Assembly: GCF_026652115.1 (NCBI RefSeq)
Contig: NZ_JAPPSQ010000010.1
Span: 124,001 to 188,000, forward strand
Source of the DNA: Algoriphagus sp. PAP.12
GTDB lineage: Bacteria; Bacteroidota; Bacteroidia; Cytophagales; Cyclobacteriaceae
Direction: 5' to 3'
Length of the DNA: 64,000 bases
Position numbers and translations under genes: made by a program. Shown here one piece after another: positions 36,520-44,444 of the stretch (position 1 is its first letter; the number at the start of each line of letters is the position of its first letter). Under the pieces are notes generated by a model. That model ran no database searches. It worked only from the letters and a program-made list of their open reading frames with translations, and was not told where the DNA came from.

Positions 36520-36879
36520 TTAATGCCACCAGAACTTTCTTTTCTTCAAGGTTTTTGGAACTACATAGGAAGCATTTGAATTCACTTTCAAAGTACTTTC
36601 TTCCCAAACCTTACGATTTTTAGCTTCCAACCCTTTAGGATTATTAATCTCTCTTCGGGTCTGAATTCTAAGCTTCGAAGATTCTGAATTCCATGTTTTA
36701 AATTGCTTTGCATCAGCTCCTGAGATAGTCTCAGGGTTACTTTGATACATCACTGGAAGGGTTTTCTTATTACTGTTCCAGACTTTTGCATTTTTGGCTT
36801 TAGGCCCTTTTGGAAGGTCCTGCGCTTCAGTTATTCCCAGCACTAAAAAGGCTGAAAGGACTAGAAGTGACTTTTTCAT
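36520..36879 (-). CDS. Small secreted protein with three AK-x-x-K-x-W repeats
   Basis: This 119-residue protein has a signal peptide (MKKSLLVLSAFLVLGITEA). Three similar units follow: KGPKAKNAKVWNSNKK, GADAKQFKTWNSESSK and KGLEAKNRKVWEESTLK. It ends KKRKFWWH. The protein is strongly basic. I do not recognise a family. It has its own -7 box (36900-36907) and is likely periplasmic or surface-bound. Confidence 0.75.
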   Translation of the reverse strand: MKKSLLVLSAFLVLGITEAQDLPKGPKAKNAKVWNSNKKTLPVMYQSNPETISGADAKQFKTWNSESSKLRIQTRREINNPKGLEAKNRKVWEESTLKVNSNASYVVPKTLKKRKFWWH

Positions 36880-36899
36880 ATCTCTATACTTGGGTTATA

Positions 36900-36907
36900 C
36901 AAAGATA
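36900..36907 (-). promoter_or_regulatory. -7 element for the AKxxKxW protein gene
   Basis: TATCTTTG on the minus strand matches TAnnTTTG, 20 bp before ATG 36879. No good -33 box at the usual distance. Confidence 0.45.
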
Positions 36908-37115
36908 TACAGATACAAGAGCAAAAGGTTTTGAAAATCAGACTTTAATGATTGTTTTTTGACATTTGGTAAAATATAAATTTATCAAACCCAAATATGT
37001 ATTCATTTTATTCGGATTGAAAAGCATCGTGTTTTCACAAAAATCAGCTTAAAAGCACTTAGATTCGGTTCGATTTAAAATGGAAATTTGGCTAAAAAAC
37101 AAAAAAATAAAAAAA

Positions 37116-37136
37116 CCGAGGTGAAAATCACCCCGG
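37116..37136 (-). terminator. Terminator after the porin gene
   Basis: On the minus strand, CCGGGGTGA and TCACCTCGG pair (one mismatch), followed by a run of T. The rest of the 36880-37169 gap is AT-rich without visible genes. Confidence 0.8.
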
Positions 37137-37169
37137 CTTTCCTACAACAATAGACCCTGTTTATTTTCT

Positions 37170-38339
37170 TTAGAAGGCAAAAACTGCTGCCAATAAAAAT
37201 GATGAAAGGTTTTTGGTTGCCGCCAAATCCTTATTCATAAAGTAGTCATTCCCCATAGTATCTAATCTAATTTCGGGAATTAATGTCAAATTATTACCAA
37301 TTTTCGCATTTCCGGATAGTGTTAGAGCAAATACATTTCCATCACCATCCCCATCAAGCCCTACAACTCCATCTAATCCGCCGTTGAAGACATTAAAATA
37401 CTCACCTCTTAAACCTAATGCAAATGTTTCAGAAGTAGAAGCCTGTAAATATCCTGCAAATCCGTAAAACCCATATCCATCTCCCTCCACATCCTGAACG
37501 TCAGATCCGCTAAACATCTCACCAGAAGAAGTAGTGTTATAGGTTGTATTTACTCCCAAATAAAGAGCATCTGTCAAATTGAATCCTGTTGTCAAATCAA
37601 CTTGAAAAGTATTCCCGCCTGACATTTGTCCTGGAGTCAAAGTTCCATCATCAGAAAGTTTCCCATCCTGATCACCATATACAAAGTTCAAATACGTGCT
37701 TCCTGCATCAGTAGAATACCCCAATTGAGCCCCCAAGGTATAGGTACCATTCAGGTTGAATTCAGTCATATCCGTTGGGTTCATCACAGCTGCCATGAAA
37801 GAGAACTTATCAGAAAGTGCGATATCAGCCTTCAAACCAGTATGTGAGAACGGACCATAAGAGAACATATAAGAAGTTGAGTAATTGAAATTCCCTGTTG
37901 GAGAAATCACTTCATAGCCAAGGAAAGTATTGAAGTTACCCATCGTAAATGTCACTTTATCACTGGCATTCCAATACACATACAACTGGTTGACGATTTG
38001 GGAACTTCCTGCCATTCCACCAGCATATAGTGGGGAGCCAAATACAGCATCTTCTCCTCTTGGTCCAAATACCAAATCAACTACAGCCCCCACCTTTTGA
38101 CCTTCATAAGTTGCGATAATATTGGCCATACCAAGAGAGAACCCCGGCAAATTCCCAAAAGAGGTAGCTGGTGCCATAGCATTTTCACCTTTATTTGGAC
38201 CATTCAAGTTTGTTCTAAAATAAGCATCAACAGATCCTGAAAGTGTTAATGCGGATGTTTTTTCCTCCTCTTCCTGTGCAAATCCTTTATTGATAAATAC
38301 CACAGATAGACATATGATTAGTAGATATATTTTCTTCAT
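37170..38339 (-). CDS. Outer-membrane porin, OmpL/bbp2-like
   Basis: The 389-residue protein has a signal peptide (MKKIYLLIICLSVVFINKGF) and the opening LTLSGSVDAYFRTNLN typical of OmpL-like (bbp2) porins. Acidic Gly/Asp-rich loops (DGVVGLDGDGDGNVF) and alternating strands follow to a C-terminal AVFAF. It is an outer-membrane channel; downstream of amt with only a hairpin between, it probably takes part in ammonium or nitrogen uptake. Confidence 0.85.
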   Translation of the reverse strand: MKKIYLLIICLSVVFINKGFAQEEEEKTSALTLSGSVDAYFRTNLNGPNKGENAMAPATSFGNLPGFSLGMANIIATYEGQKVGAVVDLVFGPRGEDAVFGSPLYAGGMAGSSQIVNQLYVYWNASDKVTFTMGNFNTFLGYEVISPTGNFNYSTSYMFSYGPFSHTGLKADIALSDKFSFMAAVMNPTDMTEFNLNGTYTLGAQLGYSTDAGSTYLNFVYGDQDGKLSDDGTLTPGQMSGGNTFQVDLTTGFNLTDALYLGVNTTYNTTSSGEMFSGSDVQDVEGDGYGFYGFAGYLQASTSETFALGLRGEYFNVFNGGLDGVVGLDGDGDGNVFALTLSGNAKIGNNLTLIPEIRLDTMGNDYFMNKDLAATKNLSSFLLAAVFAF

Positions 38340-38380
38340 CTTATTTTTGAGTGTTGGTTTTGTAAATTTTTGCCAATAGA

Positions 38381-38432
38381 ATCCTAGCCCCCTTGAATTA
38401 GAGTCGCGTTTATTTCATTATGGGGCTAGGAT
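38381..38432 (-). other. Long intercistronic hairpin between amt and the porin gene
   Basis: ATCCTAGCCCC (38381-38391) and GGGGCTAGGAT (38422-38432) are exact 11-bp inverted repeats with a 30-base loop. No T-run follows on the minus strand, so it may be an mRNA-stability or partial-termination element instead of a full terminator. Confidence 0.5.
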
Positions 38433-38442
38433 CAATTTTTTG

Positions 38443-39738
38443 TTATTCGTCGTAGACGATGGTATACCCACGGATTCCGTGTTCGTGAGAATCAAGTCCG
38501 GTACGTTCGTGCTCTTCAGAAACTCTAATACCTACAGTTGATTTCAGAACAAAGAAGATTACGAAAGCTGACACAAAGGCGGTAGCACCGCAGATGGCCA
38601 CACCAATTAGTTGCGTAAAGAAGGAATGATCAGGGTTAGTAGAAAAAATCCCCACAGCTAGAGTTCCCCAAACTCCACAAGTCAAGTGTACAGAAACCGC
38701 ACCCACAACATCATCGAGCTTTAATTTATCTAATAAGATGGCTGAGATCACTACAAGGATACCTCCAATGAAACCTACTAAAATCGCTGCAGCAGGATTT
38801 ATCACATCTGCACCAGCCGTGATAGACACCAAGCCTGCCAAAATACCATTTAGAACCATCCCCAAGTCCAATCTCTTGAAGGCAAAATAAGCTGCCAAGA
38901 AACCTCCCAATCCTCCAGCGCATGCTGCCAAGGAAGTAGTCACTAGAACAAAAGAAACCAAACCTGGATCAGCAGAAAGCACTGAGCCACCATTAAATCC
39001 GAACCATCCTAACCAAAGAAGGAACACACCGATAACTGCCAAAGGCACACTTGAACCTGGTTTTTCAACTGTTTTACCATTTACATACTTACCAATTCTA
39101 GGGCCTACTAGGATAACTCCAGCTAAAGCACCCCATCCACCTACAGAATGAACAAGCGTACTACCAGCAAAATCATAGAATCCCATATCATCTAGAGCTC
39201 CTCCACCCCATTTCCAGCTACCAATTAATGGATAAACAATTCCTACAAAGAACAATGTAAAGATCAGATAGGCACCTAGTTTAACACGTTCTGCGATTGC
39301 TCCAGAAACAATAGTTGCTGCCGTTGCGGCAAACATGGCTTGGAAAAGAAAGTCGGTCCAATAAGTATAGCCCCCATCAGCATACCCAAATGTTACATCT
39401 GCATCACCAGGAGAAAACCAGAACATACTCCAGCCAGCCCCATCGAAACCAAACCATCCAGGGACATCAAATCCTGGATACATTAAAAAGAAACCGATCA
39501 CAGCATAGGACATAATCCCAATGATTGGTGTAATGGTATTCTTGAATAGAATATTCACGGTGTTCTTTGCCTGGCCAAAGCCAGCCTCTACCCCCGCAAA
39601 TCCCAAGTGCATGATAAACACTAAGGCGGTAGACAACATCATCCAGACATTATTTGCCGTGAGGAGGTTGTTTGAGATCTCAACCGAGAGATCCGTTGCG
39701 GCCATTTGATTGACCAACAGGGCGTCAAAATACTTCAT
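38443..39738 (-). CDS. amt: Ammonium transporter (Amt family)
   Basis: The 431-residue protein has about 11 TM helices. MLSTALVFIMHLGFAGVEAG, FAATAATIVSGAIAERVKLG, and HSVGGWGALAGVILVGPRIG with the pore His are Amt/MEP/Rh motifs; the second pore His lies in VSVHLTCGVWGTLAVGIFST. It conducts ammonium/ammonia across the inner membrane. No glnB/glnK gene sits beside it, which is somewhat unusual. An extended AT-rich region lies upstream. Confidence 0.95.
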   Translation of the reverse strand: MKYFDALLVNQMAATDLSVEISNNLLTANNVWMMLSTALVFIMHLGFAGVEAGFGQAKNTVNILFKNTITPIIGIMSYAVIGFFLMYPGFDVPGWFGFDGAGWSMFWFSPGDADVTFGYADGGYTYWTDFLFQAMFAATAATIVSGAIAERVKLGAYLIFTLFFVGIVYPLIGSWKWGGGALDDMGFYDFAGSTLVHSVGGWGALAGVILVGPRIGKYVNGKTVEKPGSSVPLAVIGVFLLWLGWFGFNGGSVLSADPGLVSFVLVTTSLAACAGGLGGFLAAYFAFKRLDLGMVLNGILAGLVSITAGADVINPAAAILVGFIGGILVVISAILLDKLKLDDVVGAVSVHLTCGVWGTLAVGIFSTNPDHSFFTQLIGVAICGATAFVSAFVIFFVLKSTVGIRVSEEHERTGLDSHEHGIRGYTIVYDE

Positions 39739-40212
39739 AGGTTTTTGTTTAAAATTTGAACTTTTTTCAAAATTTTGTGTAGGTCTGAAAGAAAATTTCT
39801 TAAAGCAATGTAGTTCAAAAGAAAGTTAAAAAACAAATCAGATTTTTAACAAAAACCATTTCTACCACTCTTTTTAGCTGTTTTACAATCCATTTTTTAC
39901 ATTATTTTCAAAATATTGGGCAAATCAGGGTGTTTTTAAACCATTATATTAAAAAGAATATTATTTGGAAATGTTATATGATATTTTCCGAAACCGTTTT
40001 CGAAATAATTGAATCAGAACAAAAGGAATAAAAATCAATGTTCATTAAAATAATATTCCAAAAAACTGATTTTTTTTGAATTTTATACCGATGGACTAAA
40101 ATTACGAAAAATATAAAAATTCAATTTTGGTCATTTTTTTTTCACCTAACTTCAGCATTATGTACACAATTCTTTAATGAACAGGGTAAAATTTAGCCCT
40201 ACTAAACAAAAA
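39739..40212. other. AT-rich intergenic region upstream of amt
   Basis: No gene is visible in this stretch. It contains an exact 11-bp inverted repeat (40039-40049 and 40173-40183) and a CGAAA...TTTCG element (39989-40002) that could be operators. No clear TAnnTTTG box is seen on the minus strand. Confidence 0.5.
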
Positions 40213-40234
40213 AAGCTCGAATTTCTTCGAGCTT
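40213..40234 (-). terminator. Terminator after hemB
   Basis: On the minus strand AAGCTCGAA...TTCGAGCTT forms a perfect hairpin followed by seven T residues. Confidence 0.88.
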
Positions 40235-40256
40235 ATACATAAAATAAAGACCTCTT

Positions 40257-41225
40257 TTATGATTTTAGAATCGCAAACTCTTTTGCAAAGTATGTCAGAA
40301 TAATCTTTGCTCCAGATCGCTTAATACTAGTCAGCATTTCAACCATTGCTCGATCATTTTCTAACCATCCTTTTTGAGCCGAAGCTTTCAACATTGAATA
40401 CTCTCCCGACACATTGTAAGCTGCAATTGGCAAGGGGTAATTATCATGCAAGAGCTTAATGATATCAAGATAAGCCAATGCTGGTTTCACCATTAAAAAG
40501 TCAGCACCTTCTTCCATATCCAAATCCGCCTCAATCAACGCCTCTTGAACATTAGCGGGATTCATCTGATAGGTCTTTTTGTCTCCAAACTTTGGAGCCG
40601 AATCCAAGGCATCTCTAAATGGGCCATAAAAAGCACTTGCATATTTGGCAGTATAGGACATAATAGAGGTGTCAGTAAATCCATACTCGTCCAATGCTTC
40701 ACGGATAAAACCTACCCTCCCATCCATCATGTCTGATGGACCTATAATATCAACTCCGGCATCAGCCTGGGCTAGAGACATTCTACTCAAAACCTCGAGA
40801 GTTTCATCATTCAAAATCTTACCGTCTTTTACGATTCCGTCATGACCATCACTACTATAAGGATCCATGGCCACATCAGACATCAAACAGAGCTCAGGAA
40901 AATTCTTTTTTATCTCTCTCAATCCCTTTAAGTAAAAAGTTTCTGAGTTATAAGATTCTGAAGCCATCGCATCCTTAAGACTTTCTGGATAAGCTGGAAA
41001 AACATCAAAAGACATAACCCCAAGCTTCATACAGGATTCAATTTCCGAAAGCATGGTATCTATTGAAAAACGATAAATCCCCGGCATAGAGTCAACCTCT
41101 ATTTTTTTACCCTGTCCTTCCACCAGAAACATTGGGAAAATTAAATCATTCACAGATAGAGAGGTCTCCTCTATTAAATTTCGAACAGCCTCTGATTTTC
41201 TATTTCTTCTTGGTCGTCTAAGCAT
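40257..41225 (-). CDS. hemB: Porphobilinogen synthase (delta-aminolevulinate dehydratase)
   Basis: The 322-residue protein joins two aminolevulinate molecules to porphobilinogen. LRRPRRNRKSEAVRNLIEET is the N-arm, SYTAKYASAFYGPFRDALDS holds the first catalytic Lys, and FLMVKPALAYLDIIKLLHD the second. The zinc-ligand cysteines of Zn-type enzymes are replaced by Asp/Ala (LMSDVAMDPYSSDGHDG), so it is of the Mg-dependent type. A TACCTTTG promoter box precedes it. Confidence 0.97.
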   Translation of the reverse strand: MLRRPRRNRKSEAVRNLIEETSLSVNDLIFPMFLVEGQGKKIEVDSMPGIYRFSIDTMLSEIESCMKLGVMSFDVFPAYPESLKDAMASESYNSETFYLKGLREIKKNFPELCLMSDVAMDPYSSDGHDGIVKDGKILNDETLEVLSRMSLAQADAGVDIIGPSDMMDGRVGFIREALDEYGFTDTSIMSYTAKYASAFYGPFRDALDSAPKFGDKKTYQMNPANVQEALIEADLDMEEGADFLMVKPALAYLDIIKLLHDNYPLPIAAYNVSGEYSMLKASAQKGWLENDRAMVEMLTSIKRSGAKIILTYFAKEFAILKS

Positions 41226-41245
41226 CGTTTAAGAATTTACCCAGA

Positions 41246-41276
41246 CAAAGGTACGAACGAGAATTTCCCCCTTAAA
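41246..41276 (-). promoter_or_regulatory. hemB promoter (TTTA-N19-TACCTTTG)
   Basis: On the minus strand TTTA (41273-41276) is 19 bp upstream of TACCTTTG (41246-41253), matching TAnnTTTG. The leader to ATG 41225 is about 20 bases. Confidence 0.6.
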
Positions 41277-41339
41277 GCAATTGGACACTAAACCTCTCCA
41301 AAGATGGAAAATTGAGTTACCATTTTTTATCTTAGAGAA

Positions 41340-42329
41340 ATGACTTTTTCAATGAATCAAAAAAAATACATTCATCGCATTTTTGAATTTCTAGATCAAT
41401 ATCATTGCATTGATGTCAGAGCTAGGGAGAAGCAAACCAGCAGCCCCATCCCTTTTGCATCTCAAATCCACCTTCTAAATGAAAGTGAATTAAACCAACT
41501 TAAAAGAAGAGGTTTCTCTAATGAATTAGGAAAATCATTGATGGATAAAATTGAAATTCATTCAAATGAAATCCTATCCACAAAACCTACTTTAATATTT
41601 GACGATTCTCCTGAAATTATAGCAAAGGCAATTTGGCAACACTACAGGCCTAAAACGGATCTTTATATTTATTCTGGAGGACTGAAATCTCTTCTTGAAG
41701 AAGCAAATCAAATCTTCAAGAAACCATATAAACTCTTCACACTATATGGAGAAACAGGAGTAGGAAAAACGGATTTATTAATACTACTAACTAACGAAGG
41801 CCAACAAACCCTGAACCTTGAGGAAATAGCCAATCACAATGGTTCCACATTTGGAAACCTCCAAAACAATACCCAGCCTAGCCAAGAAACTTTCACAATC
41901 AGATTAGCCGAAACTTTAGCAAGATTTTCAGTAGATAAGCCAGTTTTTGTGGAATCAGAAAAAGTAGGACTTGGAAAAAACATGATCCCGCTTTTACTAT
42001 CTGAGGCTCTTGATACTTCAAAGAAAATTCGGATTTCTCTCTCTAAAGAAGAAAGAATAGAACGACTAGTAAAAGAATATGCCAATATCAACGATTTGAA
42101 GCTCAAGGAGGGAATAGAAAAACTCAAATTTAGAATTGGCCAACATGAAGCAAATGAAATTTTAAAGCTTCTTGAAAAAAAAGATTATCACAAAGTTGCC
42201 AGGCATCTGATAGAATACTTTGACCGCTCGGAATCTTATCAATCGATTGATGGAAATGAATTTGAGCTCACTACCGATAACAGCTCCCCTCGCGACTGCG
42301 CCAATCAAATCCTTGAAAATTTGACATAA
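41340..42329 (+). CDS. SelU/MnmH-like protein with degenerate rhodanese domain
   Basis: The 329-residue protein has the two-part layout of tRNA 2-selenouridine synthase. The N-terminal rhodanese-like part (about 1-125) opens with CIDVRAREKQTSSPIPFASQ and LLNESELNQLKRRG, like the family's IDVR...P-A...LLND. The P-loop half shows LYGETGVGKTDLLILL (Walker A 137-144), LNLEEIANHNGSTFG (158-172) and VFVESEKVGLG (202-212). The catalytic Cys loop (C-x-R-G-G-x-R-S in the family) is replaced by IFDDSPEIIAKAIW; only C23 and C320 exist. Selenation or sulfur transfer is therefore doubtful. It is convergent with the giant operon. Confidence 0.8.
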   Translation: MTFSMNQKKYIHRIFEFLDQYHCIDVRAREKQTSSPIPFASQIHLLNESELNQLKRRGFSNELGKSLMDKIEIHSNEILSTKPTLIFDDSPEIIAKAIWQHYRPKTDLYIYSGGLKSLLEEANQIFKKPYKLFTLYGETGVGKTDLLILLTNEGQQTLNLEEIANHNGSTFGNLQNNTQPSQETFTIRLAETLARFSVDKPVFVESEKVGLGKNMIPLLLSEALDTSKKIRISLSKEERIERLVKEYANINDLKLKEGIEKLKFRIGQHEANEILKLLEKKDYHKVARHLIEYFDRSESYQSIDGNEFELTTDNSSPRDCANQILENLT

Positions 42330-42335
42330 AAAAAA

Positions 42336-42353
42336 CGTCTCCCGTAGAAGACG
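42336..42353 (-). terminator. Terminator of the giant four-gene operon
   Basis: On the minus strand CGTCT...AGACG forms a hairpin followed directly by seven or more T. It lies about 160 bp after the last stop (42511), overlapping the 3' edge of the SelU-like gene. No other gene is visible in 42354-42510. Confidence 0.6.
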
Positions 42354-42510
42354 CCACTGTGCCTACAGAGTGCCAATGCATTGCTCTTCGCTTTTGCTTT
42401 TATCTAGTTCCAATTTCCAGTTTGTCTCTCTTGCTTGCTCAGATTCCTAACACCGAAGTGCATTTATCTTAAATATTATTATGTCATTTTTGATATCTTA
42501 ATTTAGGTAT

Positions 42511-44442
42511 TTACTCCTTATTTTCCAACACTAAATCAAATCTCAAACCACTACTTCCTTCACCTCTTCCTGTTCGTTTTCTTCGGCCATACCAAGAAAC
42601 AATTTTACCGTTATACCACCGGGTACGCTGGTAAGTCCCTGTCAATTTTGCGCCCGCTCTTGGAATCTCTTCTTCATTAATATAAAGTGGTGTTAATTGA
42701 TTATCCAATTCATTGATCCCCTCACGGAGCAGTTGGGTTCTTGGTCTAACTGCATGAGGTTCGAATAATTCATTGATTCTTGGCATAGATGCTCTCTGAA
42801 AATGAATTTCCCGATTGGAGCCATTTTGATGGACCGCAATGAATGGAATCCAATTTTCACCCACTGTATTTCCTAATTGATATTTCAGCTGTGGTTTGTA
42901 CGTATTGGCTTTATTTTCCTGCGAATTCAAATTCACCTCAGGAAGTACCAACTCCTCCGGGACTTCATCTTCCTGAATCATTCTTTCAAATTCCGCTTTT
43001 AGATTATTTGCAGCTTCATACCCATCCATTCCGCCACCAAGACCATCTGGGATTCTGGATTCTATTCCCCATACCATATTGGCCATTTCATCTCTAATGA
43101 ATTTGATTTCTTCAATTGATTCGCTTTCTAAAGTCTTAGCAGAAGATGCAGGAAGAAGAATCCTCTTATCAAATTCAGGTATTTTAAATTCACCGGTATC
43201 TACCGACAAAGAATACATATTCCATTCATTCCAGCTCTCTCCATCTTTGTGTGCAGCCTCTACCAAATAATTTTGTCCGAAAGTATCCCTCACTAAAACG
43301 CCTTCCACTTCAACAAAACTTCCTGTCGCTATTTCATAAGGTATCGCCAACCAGTCATTGCTATATTGTAGTGCATATTGAGTCACCAAAATCTTGGCAA
43401 TATCCGTATCGGAAGCCTTCAAATTTCCTAAGTCAATAGAGCCGTCTTCCATTTCCCACCATCGGGAATTAGGCATTCCGGCAAAACTCGCCTCGGAAGG
43501 AATCACTGTCAACACCTCTCTTTTCCGAATAGTATCATCGAATACTTTCACACCGCCATTCATCTGCTTAGACACATCAAAGGAGTACCAGTCCAAATGG
43601 CCTTGAAAATATTCATCTGATTTCAAATCAGTTTCACTTCCATTCCCCTCATCTACACTTGTTTTAAAACTGTATTCCAATCTCTCTTTAAACCAAGAGT
43701 CATCCTCATCATCTTTTGGAAGATTTAATTCCTCTTTTACAAAAGCGATCCATTTTTTGGCAGCTTCCTGAAAAATTGTTTGATGCTTTGAATTAATGAA
43801 TTTGGGGCCTGACGGAAGCTGATTGGAAGGTAAAACCCAGGCATTCACTCCTGTGAAAACACCTCCCAATTCAATCCAAAGCCCACGACCATTGATAGCT
43901 CGTCCTGCCATCGCCCTTAAAAAAGAAGAGGCTTGTTGAAGACTCAATGTTCTTGCTTTTGCAGCAGCTTCCTGCGCAGTATCACTTTCATTTATCACAG
44001 GGACTTCAAATGGAAATCTTTTATTTAAAAGATCTTTATACATTCCAGAGGAATATCCAGCTGACGCAGGTGCACTACCTCCTTCTATTTCTAAAAAGGC
44101 ATAAAATTTCTTACCCAACTTCGCAGCTAACTTCAAGTCGATATCCGGAATCAATCTTTCCACTTGAGTTTCCAATGGAATCACTTCTGAATAGGGGACC
44201 TTTTGACCATTTCCGCCGGTAAATGAAGTCATTCGAACAGTGTTGATTGCTGCTTTTGCAAAAATGGCAGAACCAGCATCCTCTCCCTTCAGTTCTCCAA
44301 ACTGAAACTGCCTAGCAAGCATCCAAAGAGGATCATTGATTTTGGCTGCCAAAGCATCATCTAACTCTTCTTCTCTCGGTCTTCCTTCTATTCTATTATA
44401 GGCCCGAAAGGGTTCGCATGGGTTATATAAATCTATGGCCAT
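42511..44442 (-). CDS. Giant-operon gene 4: conserved hypothetical, 643 residues
   Basis: The function is unknown. The protein begins MAIDLYNPCEPFRAYNRIEG without a signal peptide. Motifs that look conserved are NDPLWMLARQFQFGELKGED (about 36-55), SRWWEMEDGSIDLG, an acidic helical stretch, YSNDWLAIPYEIATGSFVEV, and near the C-terminus (about 609-640) RWYNGKIVSWYGRRKRTG followed by GEGSSGLRFD. I have met similar motifs only in uncharacterised large proteins, and I cannot name a domain. It starts 2 bp after the preceding gene's stop, so its translation is probably coupled. The Trp/Arg-rich C-terminus might bind a polymer or partner, which is speculation. Confidence 0.85.
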   Translation of the reverse strand: MAIDLYNPCEPFRAYNRIEGRPREEELDDALAAKINDPLWMLARQFQFGELKGEDAGSAIFAKAAINTVRMTSFTGGNGQKVPYSEVIPLETQVERLIPDIDLKLAAKLGKKFYAFLEIEGGSAPASAGYSSGMYKDLLNKRFPFEVPVINESDTAQEAAAKARTLSLQQASSFLRAMAGRAINGRGLWIELGGVFTGVNAWVLPSNQLPSGPKFINSKHQTIFQEAAKKWIAFVKEELNLPKDDEDDSWFKERLEYSFKTSVDEGNGSETDLKSDEYFQGHLDWYSFDVSKQMNGGVKVFDDTIRKREVLTVIPSEASFAGMPNSRWWEMEDGSIDLGNLKASDTDIAKILVTQYALQYSNDWLAIPYEIATGSFVEVEGVLVRDTFGQNYLVEAAHKDGESWNEWNMYSLSVDTGEFKIPEFDKRILLPASSAKTLESESIEEIKFIRDEMANMVWGIESRIPDGLGGGMDGYEAANNLKAEFERMIQEDEVPEELVLPEVNLNSQENKANTYKPQLKYQLGNTVGENWIPFIAVHQNGSNREIHFQRASMPRINELFEPHAVRPRTQLLREGINELDNQLTPLYINEEEIPRAGAKLTGTYQRTRWYNGKIVSWYGRRKRTGRGEGSSGLRFDLVLENKE

Positions 44443-44444
44443 GA

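Noticed and set aside
41340..42329. Calling the 329-residue protein a selenoprotein or full MnmH
   Set aside because: The stop is normal, there is no in-frame TGA or SECIS-like element, and the rhodanese Cys loop is absent, so an intact SelU activity cannot be claimed.
42354..42510. Possible tRNA or attachment site between the SelU-like gene and the giant operon
   Set aside because: No cloverleaf, CCA end or duplicated flank could be found; only short chance inverted repeats such as CACT/AGTG are present.
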